Shown here in pieces: positions 18,767-27,777 of a stretch of DNA of 64,000 bases. The notes beneath the pieces are model-generated. The model saw only the letters and a list, made by a program, of their open reading frames with translations. It did no database searches and was not told the origin of the DNA. A program made the translations under genes and the position numbers. The stretch's first letter is position 1. Every line of letters starts with the position of its first letter. The stretch is from Agromyces subbeticus DSM 16689 (GTDB lineage Bacteria; Actinomycetota; Actinomycetes; Actinomycetales; Microbacteriaceae), in assembly GCF_000421565.1 (NCBI RefSeq), contig NZ_ATXG01000008.1, positions 62,001-126,000 on the forward strand, written 5' to 3'.

Positions 18767-20302
18767 TCAGCGGAGTGAACGGTTGCCCTTGAACTCCCAG
18801 TCGATCTGGCCGACCGCCTTGCCCTTGCCCGTGCCGTTGACCGCGGACGTGGTCTCGGCGAACGTGAGCGTCGCGTGGGCGATCGCATCCGCCATCAGGT
18901 CGAGCGTGTCCTCGTCGACGTTCGTGATGTCGTCGCACGCGGCGTGATAGCAGGGGTCGTACGGCTCGCCGGCGGTGCCGCCGAAGATCGCCGCCTGCTC
19001 AGCCGACTTGATGCCCTCCGCGCCGGTGAACAGGCCGCCCGCCGGGATGCCCGCCTCGATGAAGCCGAAGTAGTCGCTTCGACCGTCGAAGTCGGTCGGT
19101 TCGGACGGTTCGCCCACGCTGCCGAAGAAGTCGGTGAAGACGTCCTCGATCACGCCCGACCCGTTGGGTCCCGAGACGCCGAGCGCGTCGCCGTCGCCGT
19201 CGTAGACGAAGTTCACCGCGTTCGTCGAACCCACCATGTCGAAGTTGAGGTTCAGCGCGGTGTCCTTGATCTCTCGGGGCGTCAACTGCGAGACGTAGTA
19301 GCTCGACCCGATGAGGCCGTCCTCCTCACCGCTCCAGAAGGCGAAACGCACGCGGTTCTGGGGCTCGATGCCGAGCTCGGCCATCGCGAGCGCCGTCTCG
19401 AGGATCGCAGCAGTGCCCGAGCCGTTGTCGTTGATGCCGGGACCTTCGGCCACCGAGTCCAGGTGACCGCCGACCACGACCGTGCGGTCGGTGCGACCGG
19501 TCGGGGTGTCGGCGAACAGGTTCTCGGTCGTCACCTGCACGACCTCGGCCTCGAGGTTGAGTCGCAGCTCGAGTCCATCGGTCGTCGCCCACTCGGCGCC
19601 CAGCGCGTACGGTGCGCTCACGACCGGGATCGGTCGCACCGGCGGGTCGAGTGTGCCGCCGAAGAGTCCGAGCCGGTCATCGCCCGGCACCACGTTGCCC
19701 TGGTTGAAGATGATGACACCTGCTGCCCCTGCGGCGATGGCGTTGTCGGCCTTGACCGAGAAGTTGCAGGTGCCGCGCTGGATGAGTGCGATGTCGCCCG
19801 CGGGGAAGCCGACGAAGTCGGCCGCTTCGCAGCCGCTCGTCGTCGCGTGGTCTCCGGAGAGGTTCACGTCGACGACGGTCACCGACGCGGTGACGTCGCC
19901 CTCGCCCGAGAAGTCCATCGGGAAGAAGTCGACACCGAGCACGTAGTCGACGGCGTTCGGCGCGGTCTGCTGCAGTGCTGAGGCGCCGAAGTCGGTGCGC
20001 TCATAGGTGAACTCCTGCGTCCACGTGTCGTAGCCGGCGGCGTCGAGCAGACCCTGCATGTAGTCGAGGGACGCGACGTGGCCGGGAGTGCCGGCCGCAC
20101 GGTTGTCGCCGTTGGCGTCGGCGATGGCCTGAAGCGCGTCGAGGTGGGTCATCACGCCTTCGACGGTCACGGCATCCCGAAGCTCTCGGGTGTCGACGAC
20201 CGGGGCGGCTTGGGCGGGTGTCGCGATCGCGAAGGCGCCGCAGACGGCGAGCGAGGCCGCGATGGCTCCGATGCGCGTCGTGTTTCGGGTTCGAGTGTTC
20301 AC
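18767..20302 (-). CDS. Secreted M28-family zinc aminopeptidase with PA domain
   Basis: Extracellular aminopeptidase resembling Streptomyces aminopeptidase S. 511 aa. A Sec signal peptide with a hydrophobic core around 12-28 ends in ATPAQAAP, the likely cleavage site. A PA domain (about 110-240) contains DIALIQRGTCNFSVKADNAI and GAAGVIIFNQG. The catalytic M28 domain supplies the two-zinc ligands: His in VGGHLDSV, Asp in INDNGSGTAAIL, Glu-Glu in WSGEEDGLIG, Asp in FDMVGSTN, and His in CYHAACDD. Start GTG 20302 with AAGGAG 6 nt upstream. Single-gene unit; probably scavenges peptides. Confidence 0.92.
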   Translation of the reverse strand: MNTRTRNTTRIGAIAASLAVCGAFAIATPAQAAPVVDTRELRDAVTVEGVMTHLDALQAIADANGDNRAAGTPGHVASLDYMQGLLDAAGYDTWTQEFTYERTDFGASALQQTAPNAVDYVLGVDFFPMDFSGEGDVTASVTVVDVNLSGDHATTSGCEAADFVGFPAGDIALIQRGTCNFSVKADNAIAAGAAGVIIFNQGNVVPGDDRLGLFGGTLDPPVRPIPVVSAPYALGAEWATTDGLELRLNLEAEVVQVTTENLFADTPTGRTDRTVVVGGHLDSVAEGPGINDNGSGTAAILETALAMAELGIEPQNRVRFAFWSGEEDGLIGSSYYVSQLTPREIKDTALNLNFDMVGSTNAVNFVYDGDGDALGVSGPNGSGVIEDVFTDFFGSVGEPSEPTDFDGRSDYFGFIEAGIPAGGLFTGAEGIKSAEQAAIFGGTAGEPYDPCYHAACDDITNVDEDTLDLMADAIAHATLTFAETTSAVNGTGKGKAVGQIDWEFKGNRSLR

Positions 20303-20408
20303 AGCTGCTCCTTCGTCGGAGATTGTGTGTTCGCGACGTCCGCGGGCCGGACATCGCAGCGGCGCCGCATCGATTCGGGCCGATCAGTGCCGATTCCGTG
20401 AGATTACC

Positions 20409-22163
20409 TCAGGAGATCGTCGAGGGGTAGGGGTGTTCCTCGGCGACACGCCCGCCCTCGAGCGTGACGACCCGGTCGACGAGCCGCTCGTCGACGTCGG
20501 CATGGGAGATGAGCACCACCGAGCGGCCGGCTCGACTCGCCGCCTCGGTGATGTCGCGCAGGAGCGCATCGGCTCGCGCGGGGTCGACGCTCGCCGTCGG
20601 CTCGTCGAGCACGAGCACCGGGAAGCCTGCGAGCATCGCCCGGGCGAGTGCGAGTCGCTGCGCCTGCCCGCCGGAGACGAGCGCGCCGCGCTCGCCGACT
20701 GCGGCGTCGAGCCCACCGCGCTCCTCGACCCATTCGCGGAGGCCCACCCGCTCGAGCACCTCGAGAAGTTGCTCGTCGCTCGCCGTGTCACGGGCGAAGA
20801 TCAGGTTCTGGCGCACGTCCTCATCGAAGAGCCACGGCCGTTGCTCGACGAGGCCGACGATGGAGCGCACGTCGGCGGGATCGAGCGTCGAGGCCTCGAT
20901 GCCGCCGAGGCGGTACGACCCCTCGTAGTCGAGGAAACGCACGAGCACGTGGGCGAGGGTGGTCTTGCCCGCTCCGGAGCCACCGCGCACGAGGATCCGC
21001 TCGCCGGGCGCGATCACGAGGTCGACGCGGGTGAGCGCCGCTCCACGGCGATCGCCGGTCCCAGCAGCGGTCGATGCGCCGCGGCCACCTTCAGGGCTCG
21101 CGAGCACCGGCCAGCTCGCCTGCACACCGCGCAGCTCGATCGTCGGCGGCGCGTCCCCCGCGGGCGGCGCCGCAGGCGAGTCCGGCATGACGGGGATGCC
21201 GGCCGGAACGACGTCGGGCACGGCACCCGCGACCCGGGCGGCGCTCGCGCGTGCGAGCCGAAGCGCCGATGCGGCGAGCGGCACGGCCGTCGCGACCTCG
21301 GCGATGGCGAGCGGCACGAGGCAGAGCACCGCGAAGGTCGGGCCGTCGATGCGGCCGGACTGCAGCAGCGGCACCGCGGCGGCGAGACTCGCGGCCACGG
21401 CGAATCCGCCGATCGCGCTCATCGCCGCCGCTGCGACACCGGTTGCCGCCGCCCGCGAGCGGGTCGCCTCGGCATACCTGGCTCCGAGCTCGTCGATGCG
21501 GCGACGTCCGGCGCCCGCTGCATCGAAGGCCACGAGCACCTCGAGTGCCTGCACGTGCTCGACGATCGCAGCCTGGAGCTCGCCGCGCAGGGGTGCCGTC
21601 GTGCGTTCGGCGCGGGCGACCGCCCGCTGCTGCACCAGGAGCGCGGCCCCGATCCCCACCACGAGGCAGACCAGCACGGCCAACGCCGACTGGGGCGCGA
21701 TGAGACCGATGCCGATGACGGCGGCGACGAGCACGATCACCGCGCTCACGAGCGGCTGCACGGCGCGCAGAGGAACGTTCTGCAGTTCGTCGACATCGCT
21801 CACGAAGCGATCGAGCAGATCTCCCCGGCGCGTCGCCGTGATGCCATCCGGCGCGATCGGGAGCATGCGCTCGAATACGCTCGCGCGGATCGTGGCGAGC
21901 TGCCGGAACGAGGCGTCATGACCGGTCAACCGCTCGAGGTACCGGAACACCGAGCGACCGAGCGCGAATGCACGCACGCCGACGATCGCCATCGAGAGGT
22001 AGAGCACCGGGGGCTGCTCGTCGGCGCGGGCGATCAGCCATGCCGAGCACGCGAGCAGCACGATGCTCGACCCGGCGGACCCGATGCCGAACAGCACGGC
22101 GGGAAGGAGTCGGCGCGGGCTCGGAATGGCGCGGCGCAGCATGGTGCGGGCGGGATCAGACAT
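20409..22163 (-). CDS. cydC: Thiol exporter ABC subunit CydC
   Basis: Half of the CydDC ATP-binding exporter that moves cysteine and glutathione-type thiols outward and is needed to mature cytochrome bd. 584 aa: six membrane helices (about 20-300), then an ATPase domain with Walker A VRGGSGAGKTTLAHVL, signature LVSGGQAQRLALARAML and Walker B VLVLDEPTASVD. A Pro/Ala-rich insert of about 60 residues separates the two parts. ATG 22163 overlaps the cydD stop by 8 nt, so expression is coupled. Last gene of cydABDC. Confidence 0.92.
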   Translation of the reverse strand: MSDPARTMLRRAIPSPRRLLPAVLFGIGSAGSSIVLLACSAWLIARADEQPPVLYLSMAIVGVRAFALGRSVFRYLERLTGHDASFRQLATIRASVFERMLPIAPDGITATRRGDLLDRFVSDVDELQNVPLRAVQPLVSAVIVLVAAVIGIGLIAPQSALAVLVCLVVGIGAALLVQQRAVARAERTTAPLRGELQAAIVEHVQALEVLVAFDAAGAGRRRIDELGARYAEATRSRAAATGVAAAAMSAIGGFAVAASLAAAVPLLQSGRIDGPTFAVLCLVPLAIAEVATAVPLAASALRLARASAARVAGAVPDVVPAGIPVMPDSPAAPPAGDAPPTIELRGVQASWPVLASPEGGRGASTAAGTGDRRGAALTRVDLVIAPGERILVRGGSGAGKTTLAHVLVRFLDYEGSYRLGGIEASTLDPADVRSIVGLVEQRPWLFDEDVRQNLIFARDTASDEQLLEVLERVGLREWVEERGGLDAAVGERGALVSGGQAQRLALARAMLAGFPVLVLDEPTASVDPARADALLRDITEAASRAGRSVVLISHADVDERLVDRVVTLEGGRVAEEHPYPSTIS

Positions 22164-23808
22164 GCGCGGGCTCCAACTCGATGATGCGGTCGGCACGGGC
22201 GGCGAGGGCGGGCCGGTGAGTCGTGACGACCACGATGCGGCCCGCGGCAGCGAGCTCGTGGAGCGCGTCGCCGAGCGCGGCCTCACGGCCGGCGTCCAGC
22301 GCCGAGCTCGGTTCGTCGAGGAGCAGCAGTGCGGCGTCGCGTGCGAGCAGTCGGTGGATCGCACGAGCGGTCGCGACGCGCTGCGCCTGGCCACCCGAGA
22401 GGCCCGAGCCGCCCGGCCCGAGCCGAAGTTCCGGGTCGAGCTCGGCCCCGGCCAGCCGGCACGCGCGCGTGCACAGCGCCGGGTCGGCATGCTCTTCGCC
22501 GAGACGCACGTTCGAGGCGATCGTGCCGGCGAGGAGGGCCGGCATCTGGCCTGACCACGCGACCCCCGACCGGCCGCCGGCACCGGCACCGAGCCGCGCT
22601 CCGTCGAGCCGCGCAACGCCCTCGATCGGCACGAAGCCGAGCAGCGCCGCGAACAGGCTGGACTTGCCGGAGCCACTCTCCCCCGTCACCGCGACGACTT
22701 CACCGCGAGCAGCATCGAGGTCGAGATCGTCGAGCACGACCCGGTCGCCTCGCACGACCCGGATGCCACGGAGATGCAGGCCGCCAGCGGCATCCGTCAC
22801 CTCGTTCGTCGCATCGGCGACGGCCACCACGCGGAGATCCGAAGACCGGCCCGTCTGCTCGGCCGCGTCGAGCAGGTCGAACGCGTCGACCGACGCGGCG
22901 ACCCCTTCGGTCGACGCGTGGAATGCGGCACCGACGTTGCGCAGCGGCAGGAAGACCTCCGGTGCGAGCACGAGCACGAAGAGCCCGGCGATGAACAGCA
23001 TGTCGCCCGCGACGAGCCGCAACCCGATCGAGACCGCGACGAGCGCCACCGAGAGACTCGCGGCGAACTCGAGGGTGAACCCCGAGAGGAACGTGACGCG
23101 CAGCACCTTCATCGTGTGCGAGCGGTAGTCGTCGGTGACCGCCCTGATGCGCGCGGTCTGGCGCTCGGCGCGACGGAAGAGCATCAGCGTCGACAGACCG
23201 CCGACGACCTCGAGGAATCCGCGGGAGAGCGACGCGAGACTCTCCCACTGCCGACGCTGCACGGCCTGGGTGGCCATGCCGATGAGCGCCATGAAGACGG
23301 GGATGAGGGGCAGCACGATCACGAGCACGAGCCCCGACAGCGGATCGGCGATCCACGCCATCGCGATGAGGATCGGCGTGACGACGATCGTCGACACGAG
23401 CTGCGGCAGGTATTGCCCGAAATAGGCGTCGAGGGCGTCGAGGCCTGGGCCGAGCAGTGTGGCGATGCGCGCCGTCGGGAACCCGGAAAGCCCCTCGGGC
23501 TCCGCCTCGAGCGCCGTGAGCAGCTCGCTCCGGAGTTCGGCCTTCACCCTGGTCGCGCCGGCGGATCCGACGACGTCCCAGACCCACGCGGCGACGGCGC
23601 GAACGGATGCCGCGGCGACGAGCAGCACGAGGAACGGCACCGCATCGGCCGGCGGCATGCCGTCGATCAAGCCCGTCACGAGGGAGGCGAGCGCCCAGGC
23701 GAACGCGACGATCGCCGCACTCTGCACGAGAGCGAGTGCGGCACCCGTCGCGAGGAACCCGCGCGCGGAGCGCGAGCGGCGGATCAGGCGTGGATCGAGC
23801 GGCTTCAC
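22156..23808 (-). CDS. cydD: Thiol exporter ABC subunit CydD
   Basis: Partner of CydC in the heterodimeric exporter. 550 aa: six membrane helices in the first 300 residues, Walker A AVTGESGSGKSSLFAALLGF, signature GLSGGQAQRVATARAIH and Walker B ALLLLDEPSSALD. GTG 23808 starts one base after the cydB stop. CydC and CydD are separate here rather than fused as in some actinobacteria. The order cydA-cydB-cydD-cydC is a complete set for making a working terminal oxidase. Confidence 0.92.
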   Translation of the reverse strand: MKPLDPRLIRRSRSARGFLATGAALALVQSAAIVAFAWALASLVTGLIDGMPPADAVPFLVLLVAAASVRAVAAWVWDVVGSAGATRVKAELRSELLTALEAEPEGLSGFPTARIATLLGPGLDALDAYFGQYLPQLVSTIVVTPILIAMAWIADPLSGLVLVIVLPLIPVFMALIGMATQAVQRRQWESLASLSRGFLEVVGGLSTLMLFRRAERQTARIRAVTDDYRSHTMKVLRVTFLSGFTLEFAASLSVALVAVSIGLRLVAGDMLFIAGLFVLVLAPEVFLPLRNVGAAFHASTEGVAASVDAFDLLDAAEQTGRSSDLRVVAVADATNEVTDAAGGLHLRGIRVVRGDRVVLDDLDLDAARGEVVAVTGESGSGKSSLFAALLGFVPIEGVARLDGARLGAGAGGRSGVAWSGQMPALLAGTIASNVRLGEEHADPALCTRACRLAGAELDPELRLGPGGSGLSGGQAQRVATARAIHRLLARDAALLLLDEPSSALDAGREAALGDALHELAAAGRIVVVTTHRPALAARADRIIELEPAHV

Positions 23809-23809
23809 C

Positions 23810-24814
23810 TCAGTGCGCCGACGCTTCGACGGACGCCCGCGAGACGCGCTTGCGGAACACCCAGTAGGTCCAGCCCTGGTAGACGAGCACGAGCGGCAGC
23901 GCGATCACCGCGACCCAGCTCATCACGGTGAGGGTGTACGCGGAACTCGAGGCGTTCTCGATCGTCAGGCTGTTGGCCGGGTCGTTCGACGCGGGCATCA
24001 CGTCGGGGAAGAGCGAGGCGAACAGCGCGAGCACGGCTGCGGCGATCGTGATCGCGAGCATCGTGAACGCGACGCGTTCGGCGCCTCGCGCGTTGGCGAG
24101 CCACCCCCCGATCAATGCGAGCGCTGCGACGGCCGCGAGCACCCAGAACCAGAAGCTGCCGAAGGCGAAGCCGGTCCACACGAGGAACACCGCGGCGACC
24201 ACGATCGTGCCCAGTCCGGAGCGCGCCGCCAATCGCCGCGCACGCTCACGCAGCTCGCCCTCGGTCTTCAGCGAGGCGAACACCACGCCGTGGGTGAAGA
24301 ACAGCAGCAGGGTCGTGAGTCCTCCGAGCAGGGCGAACGGATTCAGCAGGTCGAAGAGCGTGCCCGTGTAGTTGTGTCCGGCGTCGAGTGGCACGCCCTG
24401 CACGATGTCGGCGAACGCGACGCCCCACAGCAGTGCGGGTACCGCCGAGCCGACGACGATCATGCCGTCGAACCACTTCTTCCACTGTGATTCGGGCCGC
24501 TGGTGGCGGTACTCGAACGACACTCCGCGTGCGATGAGCGCGAGCAGGATCAGGAGCAGCGCGAGGTAGAACCCGGAGAACAGCGTGGCGTACCACTCGG
24601 GGAACGCGGCGAAGAGCGCGGCTCCGGCTACGATCACCCAGGTCTCGTTCAGATCCCAGACCGGCCCGATCGTGTTGATGAGCACGCGACGATCGGTGTC
24701 GTCCTTCGCGAGGAACGGGAGCGACATGCCGACGCCGAAGTCGAACCCGTCGAGCACGAAGTAGCCCACGAAGAAGAAGGCGACGATCCAGAACCAGAGC
24801 ACCGTGAGATCCAT
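23810..24814 (-). CDS. cydB: Cytochrome bd ubiquinol/menaquinol oxidase subunit II
   Basis: Membrane subunit of the bd-type terminal oxidase. 334 aa with eight to nine hydrophobic segments. The N-terminus LWFWIVAFFFVGYFVLDGFD is family-typical, as is WDLNETWVIVAGAALFAAFP. It pairs with CydA and stabilises the haems. It starts 12 nt after the cydA stop with a GAAGGAGA ribosome-binding site. Confidence 0.95.
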   Translation of the reverse strand: MDLTVLWFWIVAFFFVGYFVLDGFDFGVGMSLPFLAKDDTDRRVLINTIGPVWDLNETWVIVAGAALFAAFPEWYATLFSGFYLALLLILLALIARGVSFEYRHQRPESQWKKWFDGMIVVGSAVPALLWGVAFADIVQGVPLDAGHNYTGTLFDLLNPFALLGGLTTLLLFFTHGVVFASLKTEGELRERARRLAARSGLGTIVVAAVFLVWTGFAFGSFWFWVLAAVAALALIGGWLANARGAERVAFTMLAITIAAAVLALFASLFPDVMPASNDPANSLTIENASSSAYTLTVMSWVAVIALPLVLVYQGWTYWVFRKRVSRASVEASAH

Positions 24815-24826
24815 GTCCGTCTCCTT

Positions 24827-26239
24827 CTAGTAGACCGTCGTGGCGGGTTCGTGGCGACCGGTTTCGGGGTCTGGTTCCCCGACGTCGGGCGGGCCCTTCC
24901 TGATGGCTCTGAGCACGAGCCTGACCTCGACGATCGCGAGCGCGCCGTAGACGACCGTGAAGGCGACGAGCGAGATGAGCACCTCGAGGCCGGTCACATT
25001 CGGCGAGACGGCCGACTCGGTGGGCAGGAGGCTGAACACGATCCACGGCTGCCGGCCCATCTCGGTGAAGATCCAGCCGACGATCATCGCGCCGAGCGAC
25101 AGGGGGAAGCTCCAGATGGCGACCTTCCAGATCCATGCCTGCTTCGGCATGCGACCCTTGCGGGTCACCCACAACCCGACGACCGCGACGAAGACGTGCG
25201 CGAGGCCGAGGCCGATCATCCATCGGAACGCCCAATAGGTGACCCAGATGATCGGGGCGTAGTCCCCCGGCCCGTAGAGCTCCTGGTACTGCGCCTGCAG
25301 GTCGTTGATGCCCTCGACGCAGCCGTCGAAGGTGTGCGTCGAGAGGAACGAGAGCAGATACGGCACGCGAATCGAGAACAGCTCGCTCGAGCCGTCGGGG
25401 GTGCCGAGGGTGAAGAGCGAGAACGAGGCATCCGCCCCGCAGACCGTGTTGTACGTCGCCTCGGCCGCGGCCATCTTCATCGGCTGGGTCGCGACCATCG
25501 CGAGGCTCAGCTGGTCTCCGAAGAGCGTCGTGAGGATGCCGGAACCGACCATGACCCACAGGCCGAACTTCAGCGCGGGACGCATCGTGTCGAGGTGCTG
25601 GTTGCGCGCGAGATGCCACGCCGCAGCGCTGATGATGAGCCCGGCGGCCACCATGAAGCTCGCGGCGATCGTGTGCGGGAACGCTGCGAGAGCGACCGGG
25701 TTGGCGAGCAGCGCGCCGATATCGACCAGCTCGGCCCTGCCGCGTTCGACGTTCATCTGGTAACCGACCGGATTCTGCATGAACGCGTTCGCCGCGATGA
25801 TGAAGTACGCCGAGGCGATCGAGCCGATCGCCGTCGCCCAGATCGTCGCCAGGTGCACGCGGCGAGGCAGTTTGTCCCAGCCGAAGATCCAGAGCCCGAT
25901 GAACGTCGCTTCGAAGAAGAAGGCGAGCAGGCCCTCGAGCGCGAGCGGCGCCCCGAACACATCGCCCACGAAGCGCGAGTACTCCGACCAGTTCATGCCG
26001 AACTGGAACTCCTGAACGATGCCGGTGACGACGCCCATCGCGAAGTTGATCAGGAAGATCGAGCCGAAGAACCGGGTGATGCGCAGGTACTCCGCCTTGC
26101 CGGTTCGGTACCACGCCGTCTGGAAGACGGCGGTGGTCGTCGCGAGGCCGATCGTCAGCGGAACGAACAGGAAGTGGTAGACGGTGGTGAGGCCGAACTG
26201 CCATCGGGCCAGGAGCAGCGGGTCGAGCAGCTCGTTCAC
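24827..26239 (-). CDS. cydA: Cytochrome bd ubiquinol/menaquinol oxidase subunit I
   Basis: Carries haems b558, b595 and d and the quinol site of the high-affinity bd oxidase. 470 aa, shorter than the E. coli protein of about 520, so this is a short Q-loop form. Visible landmarks: LARWQFGLTTVYHFLFVPLT (axial His near 22), FPHTIAASFMVAAG (second axial His) and TEMGRQPWIVFSLLPT, the conserved GRQPW. Start GTG 26239 with AGAGGAC upstream. Two dyad operators lie 39-79 nt upstream, between this gene and a divergent BlaI-type repressor. Confidence 0.95.
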   Translation of the reverse strand: MNELLDPLLLARWQFGLTTVYHFLFVPLTIGLATTTAVFQTAWYRTGKAEYLRITRFFGSIFLINFAMGVVTGIVQEFQFGMNWSEYSRFVGDVFGAPLALEGLLAFFFEATFIGLWIFGWDKLPRRVHLATIWATAIGSIASAYFIIAANAFMQNPVGYQMNVERGRAELVDIGALLANPVALAAFPHTIAASFMVAAGLIISAAAWHLARNQHLDTMRPALKFGLWVMVGSGILTTLFGDQLSLAMVATQPMKMAAAEATYNTVCGADASFSLFTLGTPDGSSELFSIRVPYLLSFLSTHTFDGCVEGINDLQAQYQELYGPGDYAPIIWVTYWAFRWMIGLGLAHVFVAVVGLWVTRKGRMPKQAWIWKVAIWSFPLSLGAMIVGWIFTEMGRQPWIVFSLLPTESAVSPNVTGLEVLISLVAFTVVYGALAIVEVRLVLRAIRKGPPDVGEPDPETGRHEPATTVY

Positions 26240-26277
26240 GAATGTCCTCTCGCACGTCTCACGCCGTGATCTCGCGA

Positions 26278-26296
26278 GTTCTACGCGTCGTAGAAC
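26278..26296. promoter_or_regulatory. Dyad operator 1 between cydA and blaI-like gene
   Basis: GTTCTACG, three bases, CGTAGAAC: a perfect 8-bp dyad. Its core TTCTAC-N5-GTAGAA (26279-26295) is repeated with identical spacing 22 bp away. BlaI/MecI regulators are known to bind TAC/GTA-type dyads. Confidence 0.75.
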
Positions 26297-26300
26297 TATC

Positions 26301-26317
26301 TTCTACAGAGCGTAGAA
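26301..26317. promoter_or_regulatory. Dyad operator 2 between cydA and blaI-like gene
   Basis: TTCTAC, AGAGC, GTAGAA. Same half-sites and spacing as operator 1. The 22-bp centre-to-centre distance places both on one face of the helix, as for cooperative binding. Confidence 0.75.
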
Positions 26318-26335
26318 CATTTGGCTGGTGAACGG

Positions 26336-26341
26336 TAGTCT
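26336..26341 (+). promoter_or_regulatory. -10-like hexamer of the blaI-like gene (leaderless)
   Basis: TAGTCT, six bases, ATG. A -35 at normal distance would fall inside operator 2, so a bound repressor would block the promoter. Confidence 0.5.
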
Positions 26342-26347
26342 GGTGCC

Positions 26348-26722
26348 ATGGCAAGTCTCGGCGAACTCGAGCGCTCCGTGATGGAGGTGCTGTGGTCGCG
26401 CGACGCCGGCCTCACAGCGAACGACCTTCGCGATGCCCTCGCGCTTCGCGACGGCGAGTCCGGCCGTGCCGTCGCCACGACCACGGTGCTGACCGTGCTG
26501 TCGCGTCTCGAGCGCAAGGGCTTCGTGACTCGCGCACGCGAAACGCGCCCGCACCAGTACCGCGCCCTGCTCACGCGCGAAGAGCACACGGCCGAACTCA
26601 TGCACGAGGTGCTCGACCGCTCGAGTGATCGCGATGCCGCGCTCGCACGGTTCGTCGGCACGGTCAGTGCGGGTGAAGCCGCAACGCTGCGCCGGCTCCT
26701 CGACGAACTCTCCCGATCCTGA
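26348..26722 (+). CDS. BlaI/MecI/CopY-family transcriptional repressor
   Basis: Winged-helix repressor of 124 aa. It starts MASLGELERSVMEVLWSRDA, the standard family opening, and contains TTVLTVLSRLERKGFVTRAR (recognition helix and wing) and YRALLTREEHTAELMHEVLD, the dimerisation part where relatives are cleaved. The next gene, 2 nt away, is an M56 protease, the usual BlaR1-type partner. The divergent cydABDC operon shares the operator region, so repression of cytochrome bd as well as of itself is likely (inference). In M. tuberculosis the homologous BlaI is known to act on blaC and ATP synthase genes. Confidence 0.92.
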   Translation: MASLGELERSVMEVLWSRDAGLTANDLRDALALRDGESGRAVATTTVLTVLSRLERKGFVTRARETRPHQYRALLTREEHTAELMHEVLDRSSDRDAALARFVGTVSAGEAATLRRLLDELSRS

Positions 26723-26724
26723 CC

Positions 26725-27660
26725 ATGCTCGCCGTCGCCGCGCTGCTCGGCGTCTTCGCGCTCCTCCTCGCATGGCCGGTGCCGGTTGTGCTCTCCCGTG
26801 CTGCATGGCCGTCGCAGTCGCCCGCTGTCGCACTCGCGCTCTGGCAGGCCATCGCGCTCGGCGGCGGCCTGTCGATGATCGGCTGCCTGCTGGTGTTCGG
26901 CTCCTCCCCCGCCGGGTCATTGCTCGCCGCAACCGGTGCCCTGCTCCCGCACCTGTTCATCGGGCCGATCCCACCCGAGTTCGGGGTCGTGCACCTGGCG
27001 GCGCTCACGCTTGCGGCGGGACTGGCGGCTCATCTCGCGCTCAACCTCGCCCTCACCGCGGTTCGGGCCGAACGTGAACGCCGGCGGCAGCACCAGCTCA
27101 TCGCACTGCTCGGCGACCCGCTGCCTGGCGAGCCGCGCACCCGCGTGCTCGCCCATTCGCTCCCGCTCGCCTATTGCGTGCCCGGCATCCGCACGGCCAC
27201 CGTGCTCACCGAGGGCCTGATCGAGGCACTCGGAGAACTCGAACTCCGAGCCGTGATCGCCCATGAACGAGCGCACCTCGATCAGCTCCATCACCTCGTG
27301 CTGCTCGCTTTTCGCGCATGGCACAGTGCGCTGCCCTGGTTTCCGATCGCCAACCGGGCTGAACGCTCGGTCGCGCTGCTCGCCGAGATGCTGGCCGACG
27401 ACGAGGCGCGCCACGCCGCCGGCGACGACGCACTTCGGCGCGCGATGCTCCAGGTCGGCAGTGGCGGCGAGCCGGGCGCGTACGCCGACTCCGGCGGCGT
27501 GGTGCCTGACATCGAGATGCTCGAGGCACGGCTCGCCCGCCTCGGCGGACCGGTACGGAGGCCGCCGCGCGCGCTCCGGCTCGCGGTCGTCTCGGCCGCG
27601 GTGCTCATCGTCGCGTTGCCCATCGCAGCGCTGCTCGTGAGCCTCGGCGGCATCTCGTAA
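26725..27660 (+). CDS. M56-family (BlaR1-like) membrane metallopeptidase
   Basis: Membrane protease likely to release the adjacent repressor from DNA. 311 aa: three or four hydrophobic segments up to about 112, a cytoplasmic loop with the zinc motif HERAH (180-184), a downstream acidic ligand region EMLADDEARHAAGDDAL, and a last membrane segment (about 284-308). Unlike classical BlaR1 it has no C-terminal penicillin-binding sensor domain, so the signal must be sensed by the membrane part or another protein. ATG 26725, 2 nt after the blaI-like stop. Confidence 0.88.
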   Translation: MLAVAALLGVFALLLAWPVPVVLSRAAWPSQSPAVALALWQAIALGGGLSMIGCLLVFGSSPAGSLLAATGALLPHLFIGPIPPEFGVVHLAALTLAAGLAAHLALNLALTAVRAERERRRQHQLIALLGDPLPGEPRTRVLAHSLPLAYCVPGIRTATVLTEGLIEALGELELRAVIAHERAHLDQLHHLVLLAFRAWHSALPWFPIANRAERSVALLAEMLADDEARHAAGDDALRRAMLQVGSGGEPGAYADSGGVVPDIEMLEARLARLGGPVRRPPRALRLAVVSAAVLIVALPIAALLVSLGGIS

Positions 27661-27765
27661 CGCTGCGCAGTCCCGCGGCCATCCGACGCGGCTGCGGTAC
27701 CGCCGTATGATCACCGATCACTCCGAATCCCCCCACAGTCTGACGTCGTCGCCAGCGCGCGTCGG

Positions 27766-27771
27766 TACGCT
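27766..27771 (+). promoter_or_regulatory. -10-like hexamer of the DedA gene (leaderless)
   Basis: TACGCT, six bases, ATG 27778. No Shine-Dalgarno sequence. Confidence 0.45.
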
Positions 27772-27777
27772 CGAACG

